Source of the DNA: Methylotuvimicrobium buryatense 5G
Lineage (GTDB): Bacteria > Pseudomonadota > Gammaproteobacteria > Methylococcales > Methylomonadaceae
Assembly (NCBI RefSeq): GCF_000341735.1
Contig: NZ_KB455575.1
Span: 4,007,924 to 4,071,923, forward strand
Direction: 5' to 3'
Length of the DNA stretch: 64,000 bases
Every line of letters starts with the position of its first letter. Position 1 is the first letter of the stretch. Made by a program: the position numbers and the translations under genes. Of the stretch, positions 57,497 through 64,000 are shown one piece after another. The notes beneath the pieces are model-generated. The model was not told where the DNA came from. It ran no database searches and saw only the letters and a list, made by a program, of their open reading frames with translations.

Positions 57497-57535
57497 TGAA
57501 TAGCTTGGTCTAATTATATAGACTAAGTAGGGTTA

Positions 57536-57569
57536 AAGCCCTCGTGCTGAAAAGCACGGGGGCTTTTTT
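57536..57569 (+). terminator. Rho-independent terminator of pmoCAB
   Basis: AAGCCCTCGTGCT-GAAA-AGCACGGGGGCTT: a 13-bp stem with one G-T pair, a GNRA-type loop and a run of T after it. Lies 40 bases after the pmoB stop. Confidence 0.95.
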
Positions 57570-57728
57570 ATTTGTATCGAAAAAGTGAGAGTGTTTGATT
57601 TAGCTTGAATGCGCGACTGGCTAAGGGGTTAAGTAGAAAAACCAGTGGAGAGTTGTCATAAAAGAGCAGTTGACATGTGATGTAGTCGGAGCATACCGTT
57701 TTCGTATTCCTCTGCGCTGCATAAGGGG

Positions 57729-57916
57729 TAAGGAATATGCACAAAATAACTTATACAAGTAGTAGGCTTTGTGGCGGTTTGGTGACTCGCTTGACAGGAC
57801 GCCGTGAATACGTCCCTGTAGGCTTGACGGTGGCTATCCCTGCCGCCGACACCTGTCAATCGAGCCACCAAACCCCCTTCCAACAGTTGTCTAAGTTATT
57901 TCATGCTCGTTCCTAA
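57729..57916. mobile_element. R3 element, intact copy 2
   Basis: 188 bp from TAAGGAATATGCACAAAATAACTT to CATGCTCGTTCCTAA, nearly identical to the copy at 50545. A solo R8 left end (AAAAGAGCAGTTGACATGTG) sits 70 bp before it, near 57659. Confidence 0.85.
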
Positions 57917-58017
57917 GTGATTTAATAGCAACTTGGAAAGAGTGGATATGTATTGGGTGTTTTACTCCCTTTTGATTGAAAAACCGCCTAAGAATAAAAG
58001 GTATGGGATATGTCTAT

Positions 58018-58130
58018 CGAGGCAGCAATTCCCAGTTTGAGCAGTTTCGCCGATTTTAGAGTGTGGGGTATGCCTGCCGACATCCTCGCTAGCTGCACCC
58101 AATATCTTCATAAAGCTAACCATTTTTTGA
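58018..58130. repeat. R5 left-end fragment
   Basis: AGCAATTCCCAGTTTGAGCAG, GAGTGTGGGGTATGCCTG and GCCGACATCCTCGC are the R5 left end joined directly to its right-interior sequence, i.e. an internal deletion. The matching right end (CCCAAATGGGGAATTGCTG) lies near 58845-58863, and a related CATCCTCGCTAGCCACACC piece near 60642. Confidence 0.6.
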
Positions 58131-58170
58131 GTATAAAGGGAGTAGCTTGATGCGTATGGTGTGTATGTCT

Positions 58171-58322
58171 TTTGCACTTCAAATTTCGGCAGTGCCAGAG
58201 GAGGAGCCTGGGTGTCCGATAAAGGCTTTGCCAGCATGGAGCTGGGATAGGGGCTACATGAACGTTTCACGGCGCCCTTTAGCGGACACCCAGGCGCCGA
58301 ATTTTGATCTACGACGGGTATT
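58171..58322. repeat. R4 hairpin element
   Basis: TTTGCACTTCAAATTTCGGC at the left and GCCGAATTTTGATCTACGACGGGTA at the right, with CCTGGGTGTCC and GGACACCCAGGCG inner arms. The stretch 58323-59173 that follows holds only the R5 right end near 58850; I see no gene in it. Confidence 0.8.
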
Positions 58323-59173
58323 ACTCCCATTTGGTTGAAAAACCGTTAAACCTAAATTCGGAAGTTTAACCATGAAGTTGATGGAGTTCATAAAGCATTT
58401 CAAGAAATTATAAACATTCTCGCTAACCGTCTTGGTGAGCCAATGATCTATGTGTATATTCTGGCCCAAACTGAACACTTTCCGGATTTTCCAGAATCGG
58501 TGTTCCAGTTACCAGAATCCCATCTAACGCATTGTTTATCTAATCAGTTTATCCTTCCCGCCTTATTGTGGAAAAGATAAGGTCAGCGAATAGAACGGCC
58601 ATTCGAAAATTACGAGAAGTACTCAGGCTTCGCTACAGCGCCGTATTAAACAAAAAAACCTAAATTCGCAAGTCAGGCCACTAAAATCACGAAATACACC
58701 ATAGAGTAGACACTAAGTTGGCGCTTATGGAGGGGTGAACGGCGGCTTGAAGGGTAAGTGTTGGCAACTCAAAGCAGAAAAATGCTCTTGAATGCTCAGC
58801 ATTCATTACATCTTTGCCAAGCACATCCCACGCCCTTTTTGATCCCCAAATGGGGAATTGCTGCTAGCTAAGCCTTATACCTTCATGAGGTTAGCTAATT
58901 TTTGACTGCAAATCTAGAAAAAATTCACTATGAAGATCATAAAGAATAAGAAGTTGATTCAATAAATTGGTGTGCCTTCTTATGGGGGTGGGCAGCGCAA
59001 TGTTTATAGCTTGTTTTTTATTGCCATGAGGATAATGAAGGGAAGAGAATTGAGTGCTTTGTGAGCGGTCTCAATATCACGAATGAACTCAATAGATAAA
59101 CTCAATGCGGTAATACAGCATTTTCAAATCAAACACTCCAATGGCAATAATGATGACATAGACTGTTAATGGT

Positions 59174-59333
59174 TATACCCATCGCACTTCAAATTTCGTC
59201 ATTGACGCGTGGAGGTGCCGGGGTGTTCGGCAAAGGTCTTGACAGCAGGGGTGCTGTCAAGAGCCTACATGGACGTTTCACGGCGTCCATTGACGAACAC
59301 CCCTGCGCCGAAATTTGACCAGCAAAGGGTATA
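59174..59333. repeat. R4 hairpin element, best copy
   Basis: 160 bp from TATACCC to GGGTATA. Arms GGGGTGTTCGGCAAAGG / TTGACGAACACCCC and CTTGACAGCA / TGCTGTCAAG pair, making a three-part stem. Between the arms is GAGCCTACATGGACG, also found in the other copies and, inverted, as CGTCCATGTAGGCTC in R3. Confidence 0.88.
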
Positions 59334-59552
59334 GTAACGCGATTAAATAGAATACGCTGTGTCTTCAAGTTATTCATACTCTTCATGGTAGAACTAAAAT
59401 CATATTTTTTTGAATCAACGCCCGTTCTTATAAAGATTTAGCTCGCCCGATAGGTTAGCGGGACTGCACGGTTAATATAGTGAGTGACTTAATGAGCTTC
59501 AGGCGCTTAATGGTTAAGCTATCAAATTTAGGATATAGGGAATAATTATATA

Positions 59553-59706
59553 TTTCCTATGTCAAATTTCGGCACTGCTTGAGGAGGCGCCGGGGGGTGC
59601 GGAAAAGGCTTGGCCAGCATGGAGGTGGCATAGAGGCTGCTAGTATGTATTAACGGCGTTCTTTGACGGACATCACGGGGCCGAATTTTGATCTACGATG
59701 GGTATA
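59553..59706. repeat. R4 hairpin element
   Basis: TCCTATGTCAAATTTCGGC and GGCCGAATTTTGATCTACGATGGGTATA at its ends, with a diverged middle. Followed by AT-rich DNA to 59970 without features. Confidence 0.75.
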
Positions 59707-59974
59707 CGTCTAAAAGTTTTGATGGGTGGGCTCTATGGATGGGCTCTTAATTCGCTACATATATTGAAAACTATTGCGGCAATTAATGTGGAGATGGGGC
59801 TGATCGCATGGGAACCTGCTTAAAGAATTAGAAATATAATTCGAAGCGCGGTAAAGGCTATTAAAAAGTTGGAAAGCTGAGGAGAATATTTCTAAGAAAA
59901 ATTGCGGAAGGAGCAGGGAGAGGAATAAGGTGACGAGATGATTGTATGGAGTTGAGAAAGCTAAAATTGAATAT

Positions 59975-60006
59975 GAATCCAGCTTATTTGAAAACAAGCT
60001 GGATTC
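59975..60006 (-). terminator. Hairpin after the small lipoprotein gene
   Basis: GAATCCAGCTT and AAGCTGGATTC form a perfect 11-bp stem around a 10-base loop, 14 bases beyond the stop of the minus-strand gene. The following T-run on that strand is weak, so it may be a stabilising 3' structure. Confidence 0.65.
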
Positions 60007-60019
60007 ATTAGGTCAAAGC

Positions 60020-60136
60020 TTACAATCTAATAGTTGTATTTTCAACTTTTTGTTTGGAGCTATCAGGATCGTCCAGGCAGCCTGTTAAACCAACGATCAT
60101 TAATGCCATAGCTAAAAGTGATAAAACTTTTTTCAT
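60020..60136 (-). CDS. 38-residue lipoprotein
   Basis: Read directly from the minus strand: MKKVLSLLAMALMIVG then lipobox LTGC, and a short mature peptide CLDDPDSSKQKVENTTIRL. A near-perfect ribosome-binding site GGAGGATA (60139-60146 on the plus strand) precedes the ATG. The size and plan resemble entericidin- or Lpp-type small lipoproteins but without their repeats. A hairpin follows the stop. I recognise no family. Confidence 0.8.
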   Translation of the reverse strand: MKKVLSLLAMALMIVGLTGCLDDPDSSKQKVENTTIRL

Positions 60137-60893
60137 ACTATCCTCCAAAAGAATTTATTTTTATATTAATAAAATTACAGTACTAAATGCTTAGCACGGT
60201 ATTTTTATATCATGGCAAAAATATCTATGCAACATTTAAATTAAAATGAGCGTAGATGTCATAATGGTAGGGGGGGAGATTTATGCTAAAAAGTATGTTG
60301 TTGTTTATAGTAAGCTATTGTTCTAAAAAGAAACATAAATAATGAGAATTAACTCGATGCTTACTTGGGTTATTCGAATAGTTCGCTCGTAACTCACGCA
60401 GCTGTATGGTGAAGTCACTCAAGCTTTAGAATGGAGGAATTGTCTGGTCCGGCAATCGGTTTTGGTAAATATTTAGTCCTCCTCTTTTAAAAAGACGACG
60501 GCATGGACAACTAGAGGTAGAACGCAGGAGCAGTTGCCGAGGGGTTAGGTGAAGTTTTTTTAATGAATAACTTTATTCAAAGGGGTAGAGTCATAAGCGC
60601 CAGATTAGAGCCTATTCTCCTCCCTAAAATCTGCGACATCCTCGCTAGCCACACCTCATACCTTCATAAAGCTAACCATTTTTAGAGTATAAAGGGAGTA
60701 TGGTGCGTTTATGGCTTTATTCGTCATATCGGTATGGGTTGTCGATATCCATGGTGCATTGATGTGGTGCTACGCATTGCCATCCTTGGTCCTGGATTCC
60801 GCCAATCCCTGGCGGAATGACGCGTTCCTTCCTTAAATTAGTACTTATGGGGTATAAGTATCTACACATTTTTATCATTTAAAATCATGCTGT
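60137..60893. other. Gene-free AT-rich stretch
   Basis: No frame of useful length with a start site. It contains an R5 remnant near 60630-60660, and GGATTCCGCCAATCCCTGGCGGAATGACG at 60796-60824, a hairpin also seen inside R11. Confidence 0.6.
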
Positions 60894-61053
60894 TATACCT
60901 TTTGCACTTCAAGTTTCGGCGGTGCCCGAGGAGGCTCCGGGGTGTCCGACAAAGGCTTTGCCAGCATGGAGCTGGCATAGAGCCTACATGGGCCTATTCA
61001 CGGCGTCCTTAGGTGAACGCCCCGGCGCCGAATTTTGATCTACGATAGGTATT
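60894..61053. repeat. R4 hairpin element
   Basis: TATACCTTTTGCACTTCAAG at the left and GATCTACGATAGGTAT at the right; arms GGGGTGTCCGACAAAGG and GTGAACGCCCC, with GCCAGCATGG/AGCTGGC inside. Last R4 copy in the window. Confidence 0.83.
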
Positions 61054-61194
61054 TAAAGTTTCTTCTGGTTTATTATGAAGATAGGGACTAAAAATTGAAG
61101 TTTTTAGTCTACTTTTTTATCCTAGATAACAGAAAAATTAACTTAACTAATTGTTTTATAAAGCTGAAAACTTGTGTAGATACCTATGGCTTAT

Positions 61195-61207
61195 GGGGGG
61201 GGGGGGG
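61195..61207. repeat. 13-G homopolymer
   Basis: Thirteen consecutive G, 76 bp beyond the stop of the HTTM gene. An 11-G run lies at 54111-54121. Neither is in a gene or between clear promoter elements. Confidence 0.9.
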
Positions 61208-61283
61208 CTGCATGTTTGAAATGTAGGGGTCTGAATAATTACTATTTATGAGTATAAGGGGAGTAAATTGCAAAACCTTGTCG

Positions 61284-63233
61284 TTATTCAGGTGTGACAG
61301 TAGGCCAATAGCTTGATTTAAGGGAGGCATGATTGAGCAGCATTTGGCTTAGGTTGCTATGGAATTGCTGATGTTTCCAATGGACTGTGCCAAGGTTTGA
61401 CCATTCTCCACTGAGGTTTTGATTCAGCAAGTCATAAACCCAGAATGATGGCGCCGAGTTTGTCTTGATCTTGATGGTGAACACAGTGTCATCAAGGTTT
61501 AGCTCAAGTCTATGGGACCAGTATGCAGTGATTTTCATGATCAGTTTGTTGAGCCTGATAACATCGATATTCGGTGTGACGGCAATATTGGCCCACATTG
61601 AATGAACGCGTCCCCAGTGAGGGGCAAGTATTCGCCCTTCTTGGTTGATGAACGGTAACCAGGCTTCATCTCCTTCATTATTGGTATAGGTGATTGCGAG
61701 TAATGAGTCATAGCCCTCAAAATGGTCGTGTAAATAAAGAGCGTGGGGTGTTATACCGATGAATGAATGGGATAGTAACAAAATCGAATTGCTGGCCTGG
61801 GTTAGTGTGAGCGTCATAGGGTTGTTGCGTGTGTCGACATTAAGTCGATATAGCAGTCCGTAGTGCAAGGAGCTATTGATTTGTAGTATACAAATGATAA
61901 AAAGGGCTTTAGACAGCGTTTTTAAGTTTTTTCTTAAACGAGGGTTGTCGGTCTCAAATAAGCGGTCATAAAAGGTGGGTAATTTACATTGGGTTGTATT
62001 TGGGATGATGCAGTCTTGATTGCATGGCGTGCGTTGTCTGTTGTCGGCTATGTTGCGATAGATTGTTTTGGTCAGATGATAAATGCCAGGAATACTCATT
62101 AACCAGCCGAATAAGAATGGATAGCGCATTTTTATTAGGATTCGTATATAGGTATTGATGCCGCTATAAACTTTTCCGTTTTCATCGACGGCATAAAGAT
62201 CCGTTAGTAGGGTGTTTAGTGGTATGGAAGATAGAGCGGGTTGTTTATTTGAAAAGGTTTGAGCGTCTTTAAATTCAATGCATTTGAAAATATCGAAATG
62301 ATTGACGGTTAATGCGGTCCGGTTGCATAAAGGGCAGTCTTTGTCGTAATAGACAAGTAATAAAGGCTGAGTGGGTCTTAAGGTTTTCGCTAAGCAACGC
62401 CACCATGAAAATGGAACCAGTAGAATGTAAAAAATGAGCATGCTAAGGCCAAACGGATAAATGTTTAGAGAAATCGTTATGCCAAGGTGTAAGCCAATGC
62501 CAATAAAAAGGTAGATGGGGCGTAAGTGACGGTTTGAAAATAAGAATAGAAAGCTGAATTGAAAAATGATAATGGTATAGCCAATCATCTTTTGTAAGAC
62601 TTCCTGGTTGAGCAGCCAGGACATATTGATCGCGGATACATAATAAGGCTGTGTGGACGGAAGCCAGGCGCCTAGGCCGTTTCGCCAGTGTTCAGCAAAT
62701 AATTTATGAATCGCCGAGTCGAAATATAGAAAGCCCAGGCAGATCAATATAGGGAGGTGGTAGCTGAGGATTGAAACAGTAGGTTTTTGATGTTGCGAAT
62801 AATGACGAAAAGGTGTGCTGAGTTTTAGCCTTAATTGATCAATTGCAAAGGCTTTGTCGGTCGGCATGAAGAGTAGAAAAAATCCTGCTCCGGTCATAAA
62901 TGCATCGAATCCGCCGTCAAAGTCGCGCTGCATGGGGGTAAATTGTACAAAGACGATCCAAAAAATGTAGCTGACAATCAGGGCGTATTGGCATTGGTAG
63001 CCAGCGATTATGAATAAGGCAGCAATCGCCCAGAGGCAAAGAAAAAAAGGAATGAGTGGGAATTCGACGTCAATGTAAGGAGTAGGGTCGAAAATTAGAT
63101 GGTTGAAATATAACAAGAAGCAGATTTCTTGAAATAACACCATTCCGTAGAATAGTCGGAATAAGCCGATGCCGGTGGCTGGGGCGGGTTTAGTATGGAG
63201 TTGGTATATCTTGGTGTAAATAAAATGATACAT
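61284..63233 (-). CDS. HTTM-family membrane protein fused to a DCC1-like thioredoxin domain
   Basis: 649 residues. Residues 15-300 contain about eight membrane helices with the HTTM pattern (vitamin K-dependent carboxylase-like: RLFYGMVLFQEI, MQRDFDGGFDAFMTGAGFFLLFMP, YFDSAIHKLF). Residues about 305-420 form a DCC1-type domain beginning LLVYYDKDCPLCNRTAL with the DxxCxxC motif. Another helix (near 450) and a soluble C-terminal domain of about 180 residues follow. Such fusions may couple thiol redox chemistry to a membrane reaction; the reaction is unknown. It stands alone, with AT-rich codon use. Confidence 0.87.
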   Translation of the reverse strand: MYHFIYTKIYQLHTKPAPATGIGLFRLFYGMVLFQEICFLLYFNHLIFDPTPYIDVEFPLIPFFLCLWAIAALFIIAGYQCQYALIVSYIFWIVFVQFTPMQRDFDGGFDAFMTGAGFFLLFMPTDKAFAIDQLRLKLSTPFRHYSQHQKPTVSILSYHLPILICLGFLYFDSAIHKLFAEHWRNGLGAWLPSTQPYYVSAINMSWLLNQEVLQKMIGYTIIIFQFSFLFLFSNRHLRPIYLFIGIGLHLGITISLNIYPFGLSMLIFYILLVPFSWWRCLAKTLRPTQPLLLVYYDKDCPLCNRTALTVNHFDIFKCIEFKDAQTFSNKQPALSSIPLNTLLTDLYAVDENGKVYSGINTYIRILIKMRYPFLFGWLMSIPGIYHLTKTIYRNIADNRQRTPCNQDCIIPNTTQCKLPTFYDRLFETDNPRLRKNLKTLSKALFIICILQINSSLHYGLLYRLNVDTRNNPMTLTLTQASNSILLLSHSFIGITPHALYLHDHFEGYDSLLAITYTNNEGDEAWLPFINQEGRILAPHWGRVHSMWANIAVTPNIDVIRLNKLIMKITAYWSHRLELNLDDTVFTIKIKTNSAPSFWVYDLLNQNLSGEWSNLGTVHWKHQQFHSNLSQMLLNHASLKSSYWPTVTPE

Positions 63234-63292
63234 TTAATAAAGCAATGTGCTGATTAAATGTACAAATTATAAGGTATTTAGGCGGCGAGTGG

Positions 63293-63345
63293 ATAAAAAA
63301 ACAAAGGCCGCCTCTAATACTTTAACGGAATTAGCAGGGGCGGCC
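63293..63345 (-). terminator. Terminator of the 43-residue gene
   Basis: GGCCGCC (63306-63312) pairs with GGCGGCC (63339-63345), extended by TAAT/ATTA inside. On the minus strand the stem is followed by TTTGTTTTTTTA. A second small hairpin AAACTAAC/GTTAGTTT covers the stop codon region (63361-63381). Confidence 0.85.
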
Positions 63346-63379
63346 TTGTAATCTTTATTTAAACTAACGGAGTGTTAGT

Positions 63380-63511
63380 TTATTTGTCTTCGTCGTTAGG
63401 CTCAGCAAAAACCCATTTTACTAAGAAGTAACCGGCTGCGATAACGACAATCGCACCGATCATGCCAGCTGGTTCTTTTAACATTTCAGTCAAATCTAAG
63501 ATCGCACCCAT
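63380..63511 (-). CDS. 43-residue single-helix membrane protein
   Basis: Read directly: MGAILDLTEMLKEPAGMIG, then a helix IVVIAAGYFLVKWVF and an acidic tail AEPNDEDK. One membrane helix (about 17-35). Codons are the same optimal set as pmoCAB (GGT, ACT, CCA, TTC, AAA), the promoter is near consensus and the terminator is strong, so high expression is likely. A ribosome-binding site AGGA lies upstream. No family recognised. A structural subunit of a membrane complex, possibly pMMO itself, is an inference from expression signals and proximity only. Confidence 0.85.
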   Translation of the reverse strand: MGAILDLTEMLKEPAGMIGAIVVIAAGYFLVKWVFAEPNDEDK

Positions 63512-63573
63512 GAGTGTCCTACCTGTATTTTTATATTTTAGAAAATGCTATAGACATAGCAAATGAGCCATCA

Positions 63574-63601
63574 ATGATACTTTAGACACAGCTAATGTCA
63601 A
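63574..63601 (-). promoter_or_regulatory. Near-consensus sigma-70 promoter of the 43-residue gene
   Basis: On the minus strand TTGACA (63601-63596), a 16-bp spacer, and TATCAT (63579-63574). The leader would be about 55 bases. Same -35 and spacing as the pmoC candidate. Confidence 0.8.
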
Positions 63602-63675
63602 GATTTATTGTTGAAATTTTAAAGCGATGCACAATAAGTTAGGGGAATGTAAAAACTAGAGTAGCGGTGGGTGTG

Positions 63676-63684
63676 TGTTATAAT
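63676..63684 (+). promoter_or_regulatory. Extended -10 promoter of the final gene
   Basis: TGTTATAAT: a perfect TATAAT (63679-63684) with the TGn extension, 39 bases before the ATG at 63724. No clear -35. Confidence 0.65.
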
Positions 63685-63723
63685 CCGAAAGACCTATAAA
63701 ATTCAAAGTAAAAAGGTGGGAAA

Positions 63724-64000
63724 ATGAATATAAAAATGAGAATACATGCAATATGGCCCGCTGTTTTATTGGCTTTTGCAGCGAATGCGGAAGTCTTATT
63801 GAAAGATCAGTCTGAAATTTTGGGAAGTTGGAATCTCTATGCGGAATCTGCTAAGTTGGATGGAGAGAAAAAAGCGTTAAGCGTCGAGTGGGATTTTAAA
63901 ACTGACGGGGTGTTGAACACTAAATCGATCGATACGTTCGGGCGAACTAAGACGTTTGAAGTGGCATTAAAATATTCTGTCGAAGATGGCATGATTAGAA
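63724..64000 (+). CDS. Secreted hypothetical protein, cut by the window end
   Basis: The first 92 residues are visible. Signal peptide to about residue 22 (AIWPAVLLAFAANA), then a mature part starting EVLLKDQSEILGSWNLYAES. The ILGSWNL turn followed by beta strands (VEWDFKTDGVLNT) resembles small lipocalin-like domains. GGTGGGA precedes the ATG. It is divergent from the 43-residue gene. The end lies outside the window. Confidence 0.75.
   Translation, partial: MNIKMRIHAIWPAVLLAFAANAEVLLKDQSEILGSWNLYAESAKLDGEKKALSVEWDFKTDGVLNTKSIDTFGRTKTFEVALKYSVEDGMIR

Noticed and set aside
57497-64000. A further pmo-linked gene such as pmoD directly after pmoB
   Set aside because: A strong terminator follows pmoB and the next 2.4 kb holds only repeats; no PmoD-like frame is present.

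Overview
The window comes from an aerobic gammaproteobacterial (type I, Methylococcales-like) methanotroph. The decisive evidence is a complete pmoCAB operon at 54.5-57.5 kb encoding particulate methane monooxygenase, with all known copper ligands in place. The flanking housekeeping genes (tgt-yajC-secDF, ndk-rlmN-pilF-hisS-yfgM-bamB-der) have the usual gammaproteobacterial order. I ran no searches; all family names come from reading motifs.

Layout. 0.7-18.6 kb: a pilus or type II secretion-like locus on the + strand. It has MshI-like, MshJ-like, PilZ-GspE ATPase, GspF/MshG, MshK-like and secretin genes, then an outer-membrane beta-barrel, a serine protease with a dockerin, and two large prepilin-like proteins. 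No small major pilin or prepilin peptidase is present. 18.7-23.2 kb: a MoxR/DUF58/transglutaminase operon. 23.6-31.5 kb: GH57 glycoside hydrolase, small lipoprotein, aldo/keto reductase, MIF-type tautomerase, and a PII-like protein next to a CPA2 antiporter. 31.6-44.0 kb: core genes for tRNA modification, Sec translocation, nucleotide metabolism, 23S rRNA methylation, the BAM complex and ribosome assembly. 44.7-50.5 kb: a globin-coupled histidine kinase, a lone receiver and two receiver-GGDEF-EAL proteins, i.e. gas or redox sensing wired to c-di-GMP. The PilZ-bearing secretion ATPase at 4.6 kb is a plausible c-di-GMP target. 51-53 kb: YjbQ, a DUF411 protein and a hypothetical protein. 54.5-57.5 kb: pmoCAB. 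57.6-64 kb: gene-poor, repeat-rich DNA holding two short genes I read directly (a 38-aa lipoprotein and a 43-aa one-helix membrane protein), an HTTM-thioredoxin-like fusion and a cut-off secreted protein.

Repeats. Almost every gap between operons is filled by short palindromic or terminal-inverted-repeat elements without transposases. Labels used below: R1, hairpins built from GATGGGTTTCSGCTTC and its inverse (0-28 kb only); R2, CGTTCCCACGCTCCAGCGTGGGAA hairpins; R3, 188-bp element bounded by TTAAGGAATATGC and GCTCGTTCCTAA; R4, about 160-bp hairpin bounded by TATACCC and GGGTATA (44-61 kb only); R5, element with CCAGCAATTCCCA ends; R6, CTCCCACAG/CTGTGGGAG hairpins; R7, single 94-bp hairpin; R8, element with 17-bp perfect ends and 5-bp target duplications; R9, 144-bp element nested in R8 with an 8-bp target duplication; R10, 67-bp element nested in R3; R11, 145-bp element with 20-bp ends. 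Several are nested and give a relative order of insertion.

The least familiar parts are the secretion locus (PilZ-fused ATPase, secretin with a conjugation-type tail, cysteine-module pseudopilin, Glu-for-His protease), the nested transposase-less elements, and the strongly promoted 43-aa membrane protein near pmoCAB.
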